Assembly (NCBI GenBank): GCA_035279905.1
Contig: DATEGZ010000257.1
Location: 32,056-96,055, forward strand
Direction of reading: 5' to 3'
DNA: 64,000 nucleotides
DNA from: DATEGZ01 sp035279905
Lineage (GTDB): Bacteria > Acidobacteriota > Vicinamibacteria > Vicinamibacterales > SCN-69-37
Under the pieces are notes generated by a model that was not told the DNA's origin, did no database searches, and saw nothing but the letters and a program-made list of their open reading frames with translations. The translations under genes and the position numbers were made by a program. Every line of letters starts with the position of its first letter. Position 1 is the first letter of the stretch. Positions 34,647 to 43,724 of the stretch are shown here, one piece after another.

Positions 34647-34879
34647 GTCGATTTGACCAGCTCGTAGAAGCCTACCGCGATGCCCAGCAGCAACCCGACG
34701 AAGACGCCCCACGGCGCCGTGTTCAGCCACCGGTCGAGCAGGTATCCCCCGCCCCCCAGCATCACGATGGCACCCACCAGCGTGTAGGCGGCTGCGGCCG
34801 CCGGACCGGCGCTGGTCGCGGATTGCTGGAAAAAACCCAGCGATCTCAATAGCCAGTGCTTTCGGTCGTCCTTCGCCAT
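34625..34879 (-). CDS. AtpZ/AtpI-family F0 accessory protein
   Basis: The 84-residue protein has two TM helices (AAAAAYTLVGAIVMLGGGGY and PWGVFVGLLLGIAVGFYELV). The pattern GGGYLLDRWLNTAPWGVFVG then LLGIAVGFYELVK is typical of AtpZ-type Mg2+/Ca2+-related proteins that lead F-type ATP synthase operons. It is the first gene of the F0 operon. The operon promoter must lie in the 114 bp shared with the divergent VWFA gene. Confidence 0.85.
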   Translation of the reverse strand: MAKDDRKHWLLRSLGFFQQSATSAGPAAAAAYTLVGAIVMLGGGGYLLDRWLNTAPWGVFVGLLLGIAVGFYELVKSTWQRPSA

Positions 34880-34969
34880 ACCGGTGCGGCTCCACGGCCC
34901 CGGTTCAACCGGAGATTCTATCGTACTCCCTCAGGGGTGCTGGCCCGCGCCCGGCGAACGCGGACTCGA

Positions 34970-34975
34970 TATACT
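34970..34975 (+). promoter_or_regulatory. -10 box of the VWFA-VWFA-cobA/hemD operon
   Basis: TATACT ends 18 nt before the ATG at 34994. It lies in the 114-bp divergent gap facing the F0 operon. GGACGGGGG between box and start is only a weak ribosome-site candidate. Confidence 0.45.
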
Positions 34976-34993
34976 GCGGACGGGGGCGTCAAC

Positions 34994-35887
34994 ATGACTT
35001 CACGCAGGCAACCGCTCGTCGTCGCCGTCGTCGCGCTGTCGCTCTGCGCCGCGACTGCGCTCACCGCACAGCGCGAGACGCGCGAGAAACGCATCCTCGT
35101 CACGGTGACCGGCAAGGACGATGCCCCGGTGAAGGATCTCGCGGTGACCGACTTCAAGGTGCGCGAAGACGGCGTCTCGCGCGAGGTGCTCCGCGTCCAA
35201 CCTGCGGCAGACCCGATGTCGGTGGTGCTGCTCGTCGACGACAGCGAGATCGCCGAGCTTTCCATCAACGAGATCCGTCAGGGCGTCTCGGCCTTCATCA
35301 AGCAGATCCTCGCGGCGAATCCGCAGAACGAGATCACGCTGATGACCATCGGCGATCGGCCGACGGTGGCGGTGCCGGCCAGCTCGAGCGCCGCATCACT
35401 CAACCGCGCCGTCGAGCGGATCTTCGCGCGGAAAGGGTCGGGGGCGTACGTGCTGCAGGGCATCACGGACGCGGCGAAGATCCTCACCAAGAAGGAAGCC
35501 ATGCGGCGGCTCATCGTCGCGTTCGACATCGAGGACGGCACGGAGTTCAGCAACGACTCGCACGAGTCGGTGACTACCGCGCTCAAAAACGCCAGGTCGA
35601 TGCTCTGGACCGTGGTGCTGCAGGAAAGGCACGTCAATCCGACGACGCCCGAAGCCCGCGAGCGCGCCATGGTGCTCACCGACGTGGCCGTGGCCAGCGG
35701 CGGCGGCAGCAAGGCCGTGCTCACGCGCATGGCGATTCCGCAGGGCCTCGCGTGGGCCGCCACGATGCTGACCAGCCAGCTCGATCTGGGCTACAGCCAT
35801 CCGGAGTCGCTGATTCCGGCGTCGAAGCTCGAGGTGGACGTCACGCGGAAAGACGTGCGCCTCTTCGCGCCGCATTGGGGTTCCTAG
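34994..35887 (+). CDS. VWFA-related secreted protein with degenerate MIDAS
   Basis: The 297-residue protein has a signal peptide (LVVAVVALSLCAATALTAQ), the N-terminal domain ILVTVTGKDDAPVKDLAVTD and a VWFA-like core. The MIDAS DxSxS is replaced by VVLLVDDSEIAELS, while the later IVAFDIEDGTE keeps an acidic motif, so metal binding is doubtful. It resembles the protein at 23226 in length and ending (LEVDVTRKDVRLFAPHW). Its stop overlaps the next VWFA gene by 1 bp (TAGTG). Function is unknown. Confidence 0.82.
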   Translation: MTSRRQPLVVAVVALSLCAATALTAQRETREKRILVTVTGKDDAPVKDLAVTDFKVREDGVSREVLRVQPAADPMSVVLLVDDSEIAELSINEIRQGVSAFIKQILAANPQNEITLMTIGDRPTVAVPASSSAASLNRAVERIFARKGSGAYVLQGITDAAKILTKKEAMRRLIVAFDIEDGTEFSNDSHESVTTALKNARSMLWTVVLQERHVNPTTPEARERAMVLTDVAVASGGGSKAVLTRMAIPQGLAWAATMLTSQLDLGYSHPESLIPASKLEVDVTRKDVRLFAPHWGS

Positions 35888-36813
35888 TGCGGCGCGTTCC
35901 GCTCGCGATTGCCGCGGTCCTGGCGGTGCTCTTTGCCGCCACGGGACAAGCCGCGCGCCAGGAGGTCTTCCGCGGCGGCACGGACACGGTGCAGCTCAAC
36001 GTCACCGCGATCGACGCCGCGCAGCACTTCGTGAGCGGGCTGGGCAAGGACGACTTCCAGATCTTCGAGGACGGCGTGCTGCAGGACGTCACGCTCTTCT
36101 CGGCGGAGCGCCAGCCCATCGCGCTCTCGATCCTGCTCGACTCGAGCACGAGCATGGACACCAAGCTCGCCGTGGCGCAGGAAGCCGCGATCGGCTTCGC
36201 CCGGCGGCTCGGCCCGCGCGATCTGGCCGAGGTCATCGACTTCGACAACCACGAGCGCATCCTGCAGGACTTCACGGCGGACCACGTCGCGCTCGAGAAA
36301 GCGATCCGCCAGACGGCGGCGGGCGGCTCGACGTCGCTCTACGACGCGGTCTACATCGCGCTGCGGGATCTCGGCCGCCAGCGCGCCGCCTGGGGCGACC
36401 AGGTGCGGCGTCAGGCCGTGGTCGTCCTGTCCGACGGCGAAGACACCGCGAGTCTCAAGAACTACGACGATGTGCTCGACGAGTCGAAGCGCGCGGAGGC
36501 CGTGATCTACGCGATCGGCCTGCGGTCGAAGGAAGAGATGTCGCCGCGTCACGGCTACAGCGAGGGCGACTTCGTGATGCGCTCGCTCGCGACGGGCACG
36601 GGCGGCTGGGCGTTCTTCGTCGAGGATCTGACGCAGCTGGCCGCCGTCTACGTGAAGATCGCGGACGAGCTCTCCAACCAGTACGTGATCGGCTACGTGT
36701 CGAAGAACAAGAAGCACGACGGCACGTGGCGCAAGGTCGCGGTGCGCGTGACCAAGCCCGACGTCAACGCGCGCACGCGCAGCGGATACTACGCCCCGGC
36801 GGCCAATCGGTGA
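35887..36813 (+). CDS. VWFA-related secreted protein with intact MIDAS
   Basis: The 308-residue protein starts at GTG 35887, overlapping the previous stop by one base. It has a signal peptide (LAIAAVLAVLFAATGQA) and the VTAIDAAQHFVSGLGKDD N-domain. Its VWFA core has a full MIDAS: ILLDSSTSMDTK (DxSxS), the Thr/Ser region GGSTSLYDAV and VVVLSDGEDTAS. It ends KKHDGTWRKVAVRV with RTRSGYYAP, the standard ending of this family. It is therefore probably a metal-dependent adhesion or interaction protein outside the membrane. It overlaps cobA-hemD by 4 bp. Confidence 0.87.
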   Translation: MRRVPLAIAAVLAVLFAATGQAARQEVFRGGTDTVQLNVTAIDAAQHFVSGLGKDDFQIFEDGVLQDVTLFSAERQPIALSILLDSSTSMDTKLAVAQEAAIGFARRLGPRDLAEVIDFDNHERILQDFTADHVALEKAIRQTAAGGSTSLYDAVYIALRDLGRQRAAWGDQVRRQAVVVLSDGEDTASLKNYDDVLDESKRAEAVIYAIGLRSKEEMSPRHGYSEGDFVMRSLATGTGGWAFFVEDLTQLAAVYVKIADELSNQYVIGYVSKNKKHDGTWRKVAVRVTKPDVNARTRSGYYAPAANR

Positions 36814-38342
36814 CCCCGACCGGACGCGTCTTCATCATCGGCGCCGGTCCAGGCGACCCCGGCCTCATCAGCGCGCGCGGCCTGAAGCTGCTCGCCGACG
36901 CGGACGTCGTCGTCTACGACCGCGCGGTCGAGACGATGCTCCGCTGGGCGCGGCCCGACGCGGAGCGGATTGCCGCGGGCGCGCCGGCCGAGCGCGAGGT
37001 CGCGCAGGACGCGATCTCGATGCTGCTGGCGGAAAAGGCCCGCGACGGACACACCGTCGCGCGGCTCAAGTGGGGCGACGCGTTCGTCTTCGACAGCGGC
37101 GCCAAAGAGGCGCTCTTCCTCCACGAACAAGGCGTGCCGTTCGAAGTCGTGCCGGGCATCCCGGCGGCGATTGGCGCGACGGCCTACGCGGGCGTGCCGG
37201 TGACGTACCCGGGCGCGGGCGACGCGCTGGTGCTCCTGCGCGGCCAGGAAGCGGAGGCCGATTCGGCGCCCGACGTGGACTGGGGCGCGGTCGCGAAGCT
37301 CGACGGCACGCTCGTCTGCTACGCGGGCGGGCGCATGGTGCCGTCGATTCTGCAGTCGCTCGTGGACAACGGCGCGCCGATCGACACGTCGGCCGCGCTG
37401 ATCTATCGCGGCACGCAACCCGCGCAGCGGACGGTCTCGGGCACGATCGAAGAGCTGCTCGAGGCGTCAACGGCGACCACGGCCGCCGAGCCCGCGATTC
37501 TCGTCGTCGGCGAGGTGACGGTGCTGCGCGATCACCTCCGGTGGTTCGACGAGCGCCCGCTCTTCGGGCGGAGGATCGTCGTCACGCGATCGCGGGAGCA
37601 GGCGCGCGATCTGGTCGAGGGCCTGGAGAATCTCGGGGCCCAGGCGATCGAAGCGCCGACGTTCCGGATCGCGCCGCCGGAGGATCCGGAGTCGGTCGAC
37701 CGGGCAGCGGCGTCGGTCGACGGCTACGACTGGGTGATCTTCGAATCGGCGAACGCCGTCGCGCGCTTTTTCGCGGCGCTGCGGCGCGGGCCGCGCGATT
37801 TGCGCGCGCTCGGCCGCGTCTCGGTCTGCGCGATCGGCGCGTCCACGGCCGAGTGGCTCGGCGCCAACGGCATCCGGCCGGACGTCACCCTGCCGGAGTT
37901 CCGCGTCGAGGCCATCGGCGAAGCGCTCGGTGCCAAGGGCCCGCTGGCCGATCAGCGCGTCCTCATCGTCCGCCCCGATCATCTGCGCGACGTGCTGGCT
38001 GACGATCTGGGGCGGCGCGGGGCGAGCGTCACTGATCTCGTCGCGTACCGCACGGCGCCCGAGTCCGCCGACTCGCCAGTCATCCAGGGCCTGTACGGGA
38101 TGCTGCTCGAGGGCAAGATCGACGCGGTCACGTTCACCAATCCGACGGCGGTGGGCGTGTTCGCATCGCTCTTCGGCCAGGATCAAGCCGCCGATCTGCT
38201 CAACACGACCACGGTCGCAGCGATTGGCCCGGTCACGGCCGCGGCCGCGACGGAGCTGGGCATCCGCACCACGCTCGTGCCGCTCACGTACACGGTGGAC
38301 GGTCTCCTCGCCGCGCTCGTCGATCACTTCAAGAAGCTGTAG
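36810..38342 (+). CDS. Uroporphyrinogen-III C-methyltransferase / uroporphyrinogen-III synthase fusion (CobA-HemD)
   Basis: The 510-residue bifunctional protein starts at GTG 36810 (overlap GTGA). Residues about 1-240 are the SAM-dependent methyltransferase: FIIGAGPGDPGLISARGLKL, VVVYDRAV, KWGDAFVFDSG and VPGIPAAIGATAYAGVPVTY. Residues about 250-510 are HemD-like: RRIVVTRSREQARDLVEGLE, DWVIFESANAVARFF and VAAIGPVTAAAATELGI. It would close uroporphyrinogen III and methylate it to precorrin-2 for sirohaem, B12 or alternative haem synthesis. Its coupling to two VWFA genes is odd and without an obvious functional link. Confidence 0.92.
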   Translation: MTPTGRVFIIGAGPGDPGLISARGLKLLADADVVVYDRAVETMLRWARPDAERIAAGAPAEREVAQDAISMLLAEKARDGHTVARLKWGDAFVFDSGAKEALFLHEQGVPFEVVPGIPAAIGATAYAGVPVTYPGAGDALVLLRGQEAEADSAPDVDWGAVAKLDGTLVCYAGGRMVPSILQSLVDNGAPIDTSAALIYRGTQPAQRTVSGTIEELLEASTATTAAEPAILVVGEVTVLRDHLRWFDERPLFGRRIVVTRSREQARDLVEGLENLGAQAIEAPTFRIAPPEDPESVDRAAASVDGYDWVIFESANAVARFFAALRRGPRDLRALGRVSVCAIGASTAEWLGANGIRPDVTLPEFRVEAIGEALGAKGPLADQRVLIVRPDHLRDVLADDLGRRGASVTDLVAYRTAPESADSPVIQGLYGMLLEGKIDAVTFTNPTAVGVFASLFGQDQAADLLNTTTVAAIGPVTAAAATELGIRTTLVPLTYTVDGLLAALVDHFKKL

Positions 38343-38359
38343 TTCTTCAGGTACGACCG

Positions 38360-38475
38360 GTACGACAAGTACGTCAGGTGCCTGGAGCGCGCTATCGCGG
38401 GCCAACATTCTTTTGGGTTTACTCAACGAAGCTGACAAAGATGCAGGTTCCTCGGACCTGACGTACGCGTCGTAC
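38360..38475. repeat. Inverted repeat in the cobA-hemD/ADOP gap
   Basis: GTACGACAAGTACGTCAGGT (38360-38379) and its near reverse complement at 38456-38475 match at 18 of 20 positions, separated by 76 bp. The 180-bp gap (38343-38522) holds this inverted repeat and no coding sequence that I can support. It could be a remnant mobile palindrome or a terminator for cobA-hemD. No -10 box stands out before the permease. Confidence 0.6.
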
Positions 38476-38522
38476 GACACCAGTTAACCGTTGAGCAGGT
38501 CGCTGCGTAATAGCGGTACCCC

Positions 38523-40928
38523 ATGGGCGAGTTCCTGTCCGATCTCCGGTACGGCGTGCGCATGCTGCTCAAGCGGCCGGGCACGTCGCTCATCGCGATC
38601 GTCGCGTTTTCGCTCGGCATCGGCCTCACGACGACGATGTTCTCGATCGTGCAGGGCGTGATTCTGCGCGGCCTGCCGTTCGAGGAAAGCGACCGTATCC
38701 AGCTCGTCTCGCGGGCGACAGTGAAGGAGCCGGCGCGCATCGACGGCGCGCCGCTCGACGACCTGGCGGACTGGCGCCGCCAGCAGAAGAGCTTCGAATC
38801 GCTCGCGGGCTACGGCGATGCCAACGTGATCATGTCGACCGACGAGGGCTACCCGGAGCGCGTGCGCGGCCTGCGCATGACGCCCAACACGCTCAGCGTG
38901 CTTCGCGTGCGTCCGATTGTCGGGCGGGATTTGTCCGACGCGGATGCGGCGCCGGGGGCACAACAGGTGGCGCTCATCGGCTACCAACTTTGGCAGACGC
39001 GCTTCGCCGCCAATCCCGCGGTGAGCGGCACGACGATTCGCGTCAACGGCACGCCGACCATCATCGTCGGCGTCCTGCCGGAGAAATTCGGCTTTCCCGA
39101 AGCGGCGCAAATGTGGCTGCCGGCGGACGCGACGCCGCCCGTTCAACGCGGCGGCGGATCGCGGCTGCGCGTGATCGGCCGGCTTCGCCCGGGCGTGACT
39201 CAGGAAGCCGCTCGAGCGGAAATGGCCGGCATCGGGCGGCAGCTCGCGACGACGTATCCGGAGAACAAGGACGTCATCGTCAACGTCGCGCGGCTCATCG
39301 ACACGATGATCCCGACGCGGATCCGCACGACGTTCTACGCGATGATGACGGCCGTCCTCGGGGTGATGCTGATCGCGTGCGTGAACGTCACGAACCTGCA
39401 GGTGGCGCGCGCCGCCGAACGCGCGAAAGAGTTTGCCGTCCGCACGGCACTCGGATCGGGCAAGTGGCGCGTCGTCCGGCAATCGCTCGCGGAGGGTGTC
39501 GTCCTGGCGGTCATCGGCGCGGCGGGCGGCCTGGCCATCGCGCAAGCCGCCGTGATCTACTTCATGCGCGCGATCGTCGACACGCAGCCGCCGTTCTTCA
39601 TCGACGTCAAGCTCGATCCGACGGTACTCGTGTTCGTCACGGCGATTACCGCCGCAGCCGCGATCATCTCGAGCGTCGGTCCCGGCCTTGGCGTCGCGCG
39701 ATCCGATACCAACGCCATTCTCAAAGACGACACGCGCGGCACGACCAGCTTGCGGATGGGCCGCTTCGGACGCTGGCTGGTCGTCGTCGAGGTGGCCGTG
39801 TCATGCACGCTGCTGGTGGTGTCCGGCCTCACGATTCGCAGCATCCTGCTGAACAGCCGGCTCGACTACCCGTTCGCGACGCGCGACGTGTTCTTCGGGA
39901 ACACGTATTTCGAGTCGCGCACCCATCCGGACATGCCGGCCGTGGTGCGCGCGGCGGACCAGCTCGAGGAGGGGCTCGCGCGGCTTCCGGGCGTGCGATA
40001 CGTCGCGCTCGCCACCGCGACGCCTGGGACCGGCGGGACGCCGTCGTTCGGCCTCGAGGGCCAGACGTACGCGTCGGCCGATGCGCAGCCGCGAGCGCAG
40101 CAGATCGCGGCGACGGCCGGATACTTCGACACGCTCGACATCACGCTGCGACAAGGCCGGCTGTTCGGGCGCGCGGACAACGCGGGAGCGGATGCCGTCG
40201 CGGTGGTCGACGAGGCGTTCGCGGCGCGGCACCTGGCCGGCGGCGCAGCGATCGGGCGTCGAATCAAGTTCAGCGGCGAGAAGTCGCCGTGGCTCACAAT
40301 CGTCGGCGTCGTCTCGAGCGTCGTCGTCGCGCAGCGTGCGGACCAGATCGTGGAAACGGTGTATGTACCGTACGCCCAGCTTCCGCAGCGATCGTTCACG
40401 ATCCTGGCGCGCACCAACGCCGATCCGGTGACGTTGACGTTGGCCGTGCGCGCGGCGCTGGTGGCCGTGAATCCGGAGGCGTCGGTGAACTCGCCCAACT
40501 CGCTCTCGGCCGAGTTGTGGCGGCAGAGCTGGGCGTCGCGGCTGTTCGGCGGGATCTTTCTCGCGTTCGGCGCGGCGGCGCTGATCCTCGCCGCGGCCGG
40601 GCTCTACGGCGTGATGGCGTTCACCGTCCGGCGGCGGACCCACGAGATCGCCGTTCGCATGGCGCTCGGCGCCCACCGGCGCGGTGTGCTGGGCATGGTG
40701 CTGTGGCAGGGCTGCTGGCGCGTCGCGCTCGGCGTCGCGATCGGCCTCGTGCCCGGCTGGTACCTTGCCACGTTCATGCGCGCGCTGCTGCAGAACGTGT
40801 CGGCGACCGATCCGGTCGTGTTCGTCACGACCGCGATCACGCTGCTGGCCGCGGGCGCCGTCGCCAGCCTGGTCCCGGCGATGCGCGCCTCGTCGGTCGA
40901 TCCGCTCACGGCGCTGCGAACGGACTAG
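38523..40928 (+). CDS. ADOP-type FtsX/MacB-like ABC permease
   Basis: The 801-residue protein has the classic ADOP start FLSDLRYGVRMLLKRPGTSL and TM1 (IAIVAFSLGIGLTTTMFSIV). The MacB-like periplasmic domain 1 has GYQLWQTRFAANPAVSGTTI and VGVLPEKFGFP. A TM trio (MMTAVLGVMLIACVNVTNLQ) with AAERAKEFAVRTALGSGKWR follows. Domain 2 and a final trio end in RRRTHEIAVRMALGAHRRGV and SLVPAMRASSVDPLTALRTD. It lacks a neighbouring ATPase or PadR regulator gene. It overlaps the convergent dehydrogenase gene by 4 bp at its stop. Confidence 0.93.
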   Translation: MGEFLSDLRYGVRMLLKRPGTSLIAIVAFSLGIGLTTTMFSIVQGVILRGLPFEESDRIQLVSRATVKEPARIDGAPLDDLADWRRQQKSFESLAGYGDANVIMSTDEGYPERVRGLRMTPNTLSVLRVRPIVGRDLSDADAAPGAQQVALIGYQLWQTRFAANPAVSGTTIRVNGTPTIIVGVLPEKFGFPEAAQMWLPADATPPVQRGGGSRLRVIGRLRPGVTQEAARAEMAGIGRQLATTYPENKDVIVNVARLIDTMIPTRIRTTFYAMMTAVLGVMLIACVNVTNLQVARAAERAKEFAVRTALGSGKWRVVRQSLAEGVVLAVIGAAGGLAIAQAAVIYFMRAIVDTQPPFFIDVKLDPTVLVFVTAITAAAAIISSVGPGLGVARSDTNAILKDDTRGTTSLRMGRFGRWLVVVEVAVSCTLLVVSGLTIRSILLNSRLDYPFATRDVFFGNTYFESRTHPDMPAVVRAADQLEEGLARLPGVRYVALATATPGTGGTPSFGLEGQTYASADAQPRAQQIAATAGYFDTLDITLRQGRLFGRADNAGADAVAVVDEAFAARHLAGGAAIGRRIKFSGEKSPWLTIVGVVSSVVVAQRADQIVETVYVPYAQLPQRSFTILARTNADPVTLTLAVRAALVAVNPEASVNSPNSLSAELWRQSWASRLFGGIFLAFGAAALILAAAGLYGVMAFTVRRRTHEIAVRMALGAHRRGVLGMVLWQGCWRVALGVAIGLVPGWYLATFMRALLQNVSATDPVVFVTTAITLLAAGAVASLVPAMRASSVDPLTALRTD

Positions 40929-41932
40929 AGCGCCTTTCCTCCAAAGAACGACGGCAGCGCCACGTCCCGCATGGTGCGAAGCCCCGGCGGTGCGGCGAGC
41001 ACTTTCGGAATCGAATTGACGGTGATCGACGTCGTCGCGATGTCGCCGTGAACGCCGCCGGCGAGCTTCATCGAAAGCGGCGGCTTGCCGGCGATGCGCA
41101 CGGCGTCGTACGACTCCGGCGCGCCGAGGTACGCCTCCATGTGCAGCTTGATGATCGGCTGGCCTTTCCGGTAGCCGACGCCGTCCTGGATCAAGCCGGC
41201 GACCTGGCCGGCTTCGACGGTGAGGAACTCGCTCGTCACGCGCTTCTCGGCGATCTTCGGCTGGATGTCGTCGGTCACGCGGTCGAGCTTCCAGCCCATC
41301 GCGTCGGCGATCATCGTGATCGATTCGGCGAGGCCGACGTGGCGGACGGTGCCGTCCTTGACGCGGTCCATGAACTGCTCGCGCGTGTCGCCCGCGCCGA
41401 TTTTCTTCTGGAACGGCAGCCGGCGGACGCGCGCGTCCTGCACGCGATCTACTTCGATGGCCTGCACGCTCTCGCAGACGCCCGTCAGCATGATCGGCAG
41501 CGCGTCCATGAGGAAGCCGGGGTTGACGCCGGTGCCGAGCACGGCGACGCGGCTGCGCTTGGCGAGCGCGTCGATCTTCTTCGCGGCCGACGCGTTGCTC
41601 TTCACGGGATACGCGAGCTCTTCGGTCGTCGAGACGATCGGCACTTTCAGCTTCAGCACGGCCTCGAACTCGGGGACGACTTTCTTGAGCGACGAGCTCG
41701 TGCACAGCACCGCGACGTCCGGACGCGAGGCCTTGATGGCTTTCGCGATGTCGTCGGCGACCTTCACGTTGAGCTTGCGCCCGACGCTGCACACCTCGCC
41801 CAAATCCTTGCCGGCCTTGGCCGGATCGATGTCCACGGCGCCGACGATGAGAAACCCTTTGCGACTGGCGACCTGACGCACGACCCCGGCACCGATGGGC
41901 CCAAGACCGATGTGAATGACTCTGATAGGCAA
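40925..41932 (-). CDS. DapB-like NAD(P)-dependent dehydrogenase
   Basis: The 335-residue enzyme has an N-terminal Rossmann domain (VIHIGLGPIGAGVVRQVASR, GxGxxG type; VGAVDIDPAKAGKDLGEV with an acidic end of beta2). The catalytic/substrate half includes STTEELAYPV and GTGVNPGFLMDALPIML. The GTGVNPGF motif is shared with dihydrodipicolinate reductase-like and 2,4-diaminopentanoate dehydrogenase-type proteins. The substrate is unknown. Length (about 335) is longer than true DapB (about 270), so lysine biosynthesis is unlikely. It converges on the ADOP gene with a 4-bp overlap. Confidence 0.8.
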   Translation of the reverse strand: MPIRVIHIGLGPIGAGVVRQVASRKGFLIVGAVDIDPAKAGKDLGEVCSVGRKLNVKVADDIAKAIKASRPDVAVLCTSSSLKKVVPEFEAVLKLKVPIVSTTEELAYPVKSNASAAKKIDALAKRSRVAVLGTGVNPGFLMDALPIMLTGVCESVQAIEVDRVQDARVRRLPFQKKIGAGDTREQFMDRVKDGTVRHVGLAESITMIADAMGWKLDRVTDDIQPKIAEKRVTSEFLTVEAGQVAGLIQDGVGYRKGQPIIKLHMEAYLGAPESYDAVRIAGKPPLSMKLAGGVHGDIATTSITVNSIPKVLAAPPGLRTMRDVALPSFFGGKAL

Positions 41933-41985
41933 GTGGAATACTCCTCGTTCAGCGTCAACATGCTAGCATTGCGCCGACCCGCCCC

Positions 41986-42906
41986 ATGACGCCGTCTCCT
42001 TCAGCCGACCGCCGCGCGATCGGGGTACTCGGCGCGTTCGTTGAAGGCTGGCGGCGCGCGTTACGAGCGCCGGCGATCTGGATCGGCCTCTTCACCATGA
42101 CGTTGCTGCTGGTGTGGGCCATCAGCGATGTCGCGGGGTTTGGGACGCTCCGGGGCCGCCTGATGACGCCAGGCATCGATCTCCAACTCCGTGACTTCGC
42201 GGAGGACGTGCTGGCGCTGGGCGGCCCGCTGGCCGGCGAGAGCGTCGCCCTGGACGAGCGCGTGATGGCGCGCGCGGTCGCCGCGCGGACGATCGGCCAG
42301 GTCCTGGTCCTCATCTTTCTCTTCGGCGGCGTGCTCGATCGCCTGGCCCGCGGCCGGCGCGTCGGTCCGGCGGCCTTCTTCGGCGCTTGTGGCGGCTACT
42401 TCGGCCGGCTCCTGCGTCTGTACGTCCTCGTCGGGCTGGCCTACTGGACGGTGGCGCGCGCGACGGCGAGCGTCCCTGCTCTCGGCATCGTGTTGTTCGC
42501 GCTCGTGAATCTCGTCGCCGATTTCGCCAGAGTCCGCGCCGTGGTCGAGGATCGGCGCAGCGCGGTCGGCGCGCTGCTCGCCTCCGGCCGCTTCTTGCGA
42601 AGGCACGCCGTGGCCGCGCTCGGCCTGTCCGTGATGAGCCTGATCGCGTGGAAGGCCCTCAACTGGGCGGTGGTGACGGTGATGGGTCCTGGCGGGCTCT
42701 CGTACCTGTCGGTGCTGCTGCTGGTGATCCTGATCTCGATCCTGGCGCAGATGGCGCTGGCCGCCAGTGAGATCGTCTACTTCCAGCACGCGCTCGCGCA
42801 CGCCGACTACACCGCGGCGCCGCTGCCGATCTGGCCGGACTCTCCCGCCGCGGAAGCGATCGAGAATCTCGTCGAGCAACGCGGACCGAGCGGCCCTGGG
42901 GCCTGA
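41986..42906 (+). CDS. Polytopic membrane protein of unknown function
   Basis: The 306-residue protein has about six TM helices: APAIWIGLFTMTLLLVWAIS, RTIGQVLVLIFLFGGVLDRL, LYVLVGLAYWTVARATA, ALGIVLFALVNLVADFARV, AVAALGLSVMSLIAWKALNW and YLSVLLLVILISILAQMALA. A conserved-looking cytosolic segment RAVVEDRRSAVGALLASGRF lies between helices 4 and 5. This layout resembles DUF-type membrane proteins of acidobacteria, without known activity. It lies 18 bp before nadE and may be co-transcribed. Confidence 0.65.
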   Translation: MTPSPSADRRAIGVLGAFVEGWRRALRAPAIWIGLFTMTLLLVWAISDVAGFGTLRGRLMTPGIDLQLRDFAEDVLALGGPLAGESVALDERVMARAVAARTIGQVLVLIFLFGGVLDRLARGRRVGPAAFFGACGGYFGRLLRLYVLVGLAYWTVARATASVPALGIVLFALVNLVADFARVRAVVEDRRSAVGALLASGRFLRRHAVAALGLSVMSLIAWKALNWAVVTVMGPGGLSYLSVLLLVILISILAQMALAASEIVYFQHALAHADYTAAPLPIWPDSPAAEAIENLVEQRGPSGPGA

Positions 42907-42924
42907 TTGATATCATTCACGCCT

Positions 42925-43680
42925 ATGTCGAGTCGCGCTGATCGCATTGTCGCCTGGCTTCGTGAGCGCGCGGAATCCGCCGGCGCGCGCGGTTTCGTGT
43001 TTGGCCTGAGCGGGGGCATCGATTCCGCCGTGGTCGCGCGATTGTGCCAGCTCGCGGCGCCGTCGCGGGTGCTGGGCGTGCTGCTGCCCTGCTACAGCCA
43101 TCCTCAGGACGAGGAGGACGCGCGTCTGGTGGCGTCGGCGTTCAACCTGCCGCTCGCGCGCGTGGATCTCGGGCCGGCCTTCGACGCGTTGACTGAAGCG
43201 CTGCAACACGCCGTGAAGGGACTGCCGACGCACGTCGACACGGTCGACATCAAGCAGCAGCTGCCGGAAGCGAACACGAAGCCGCGGCTTCGCATGACGT
43301 CGCTGTACTTTCTGGCGAACTCGTTGAACTACCTCGTGGCCGGCACGGGCAACCGCAGCGAAATCACGCTCGGCTACTACACGAAGTACGGCGACGGCGG
43401 CGTCGACCTGCTGCCGATTGGCGCGCTGCTCAAGAGCGAGGTGCGCTCGCTCGCGCGCGAGCTGGCCGTGCCCGCGCGCGTGATCGACAAACCGCCGACC
43501 GCGGGGCTCTGGGTCGGCCAGACCGACGAGGCGGAGATGGGCTTCTCGTACGACGCGCTCGAGAAGTACCTTGCCGAGGGCCCGAAGGCGGTGCCGGCCA
43601 ACGTCGCCGAGCGCATCGAGCGCCTGCAGCGGGCGTCCGACCACAAGCGCGCGATGCCGCCGATCGCGCCGATCGCCTGA
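42925..43680 (+). CDS. nadE: NAD synthetase, ammonia-type
   Basis: The 251-residue enzyme is the last step of NAD synthesis: deamido-NAD + ATP + NH3 to NAD. The ATP pyrophosphatase motif is FGLSGGIDSAVVARL (SGGIDS, residues 29-34). Other landmarks are LYFLANSLNYLVAGTGNRSE, GYYTKYGDGGVDLLPIGALL and DKPPTAGLWVGQTDEAEMGF. There is no glutaminase domain, so ammonia is the nitrogen source or comes from a partner. I chose ATG 42925; a Met six codons upstream is possible but overlaps the TATCAT box at 42911. Confidence 0.95.
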   Translation: MSSRADRIVAWLRERAESAGARGFVFGLSGGIDSAVVARLCQLAAPSRVLGVLLPCYSHPQDEEDARLVASAFNLPLARVDLGPAFDALTEALQHAVKGLPTHVDTVDIKQQLPEANTKPRLRMTSLYFLANSLNYLVAGTGNRSEITLGYYTKYGDGGVDLLPIGALLKSEVRSLARELAVPARVIDKPPTAGLWVGQTDEAEMGFSYDALEKYLAEGPKAVPANVAERIERLQRASDHKRAMPPIAPIA

Positions 43681-43724
43681 CTTCGTACTACAATGCGCGC
43701 GTTTTGTTTCTTCTGGAGGTCTTC

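Noticed and set aside
38343..38522. Possible tRNA or riboswitch in the 180-bp gap before the ADOP gene
   Set aside because: I could not fold a cloverleaf or match a known riboswitch core; only an inverted repeat is supported.
38990..41989. A 999-codon open frame on the plus strand, and other long open frames such as 480-2504 (-) and 15494-16960 (+)
   Set aside because: They overlap well-supported genes in other frames and are Arg/Ala/Gly-rich translations without motifs; GC-rich DNA leaves shadow frames open.
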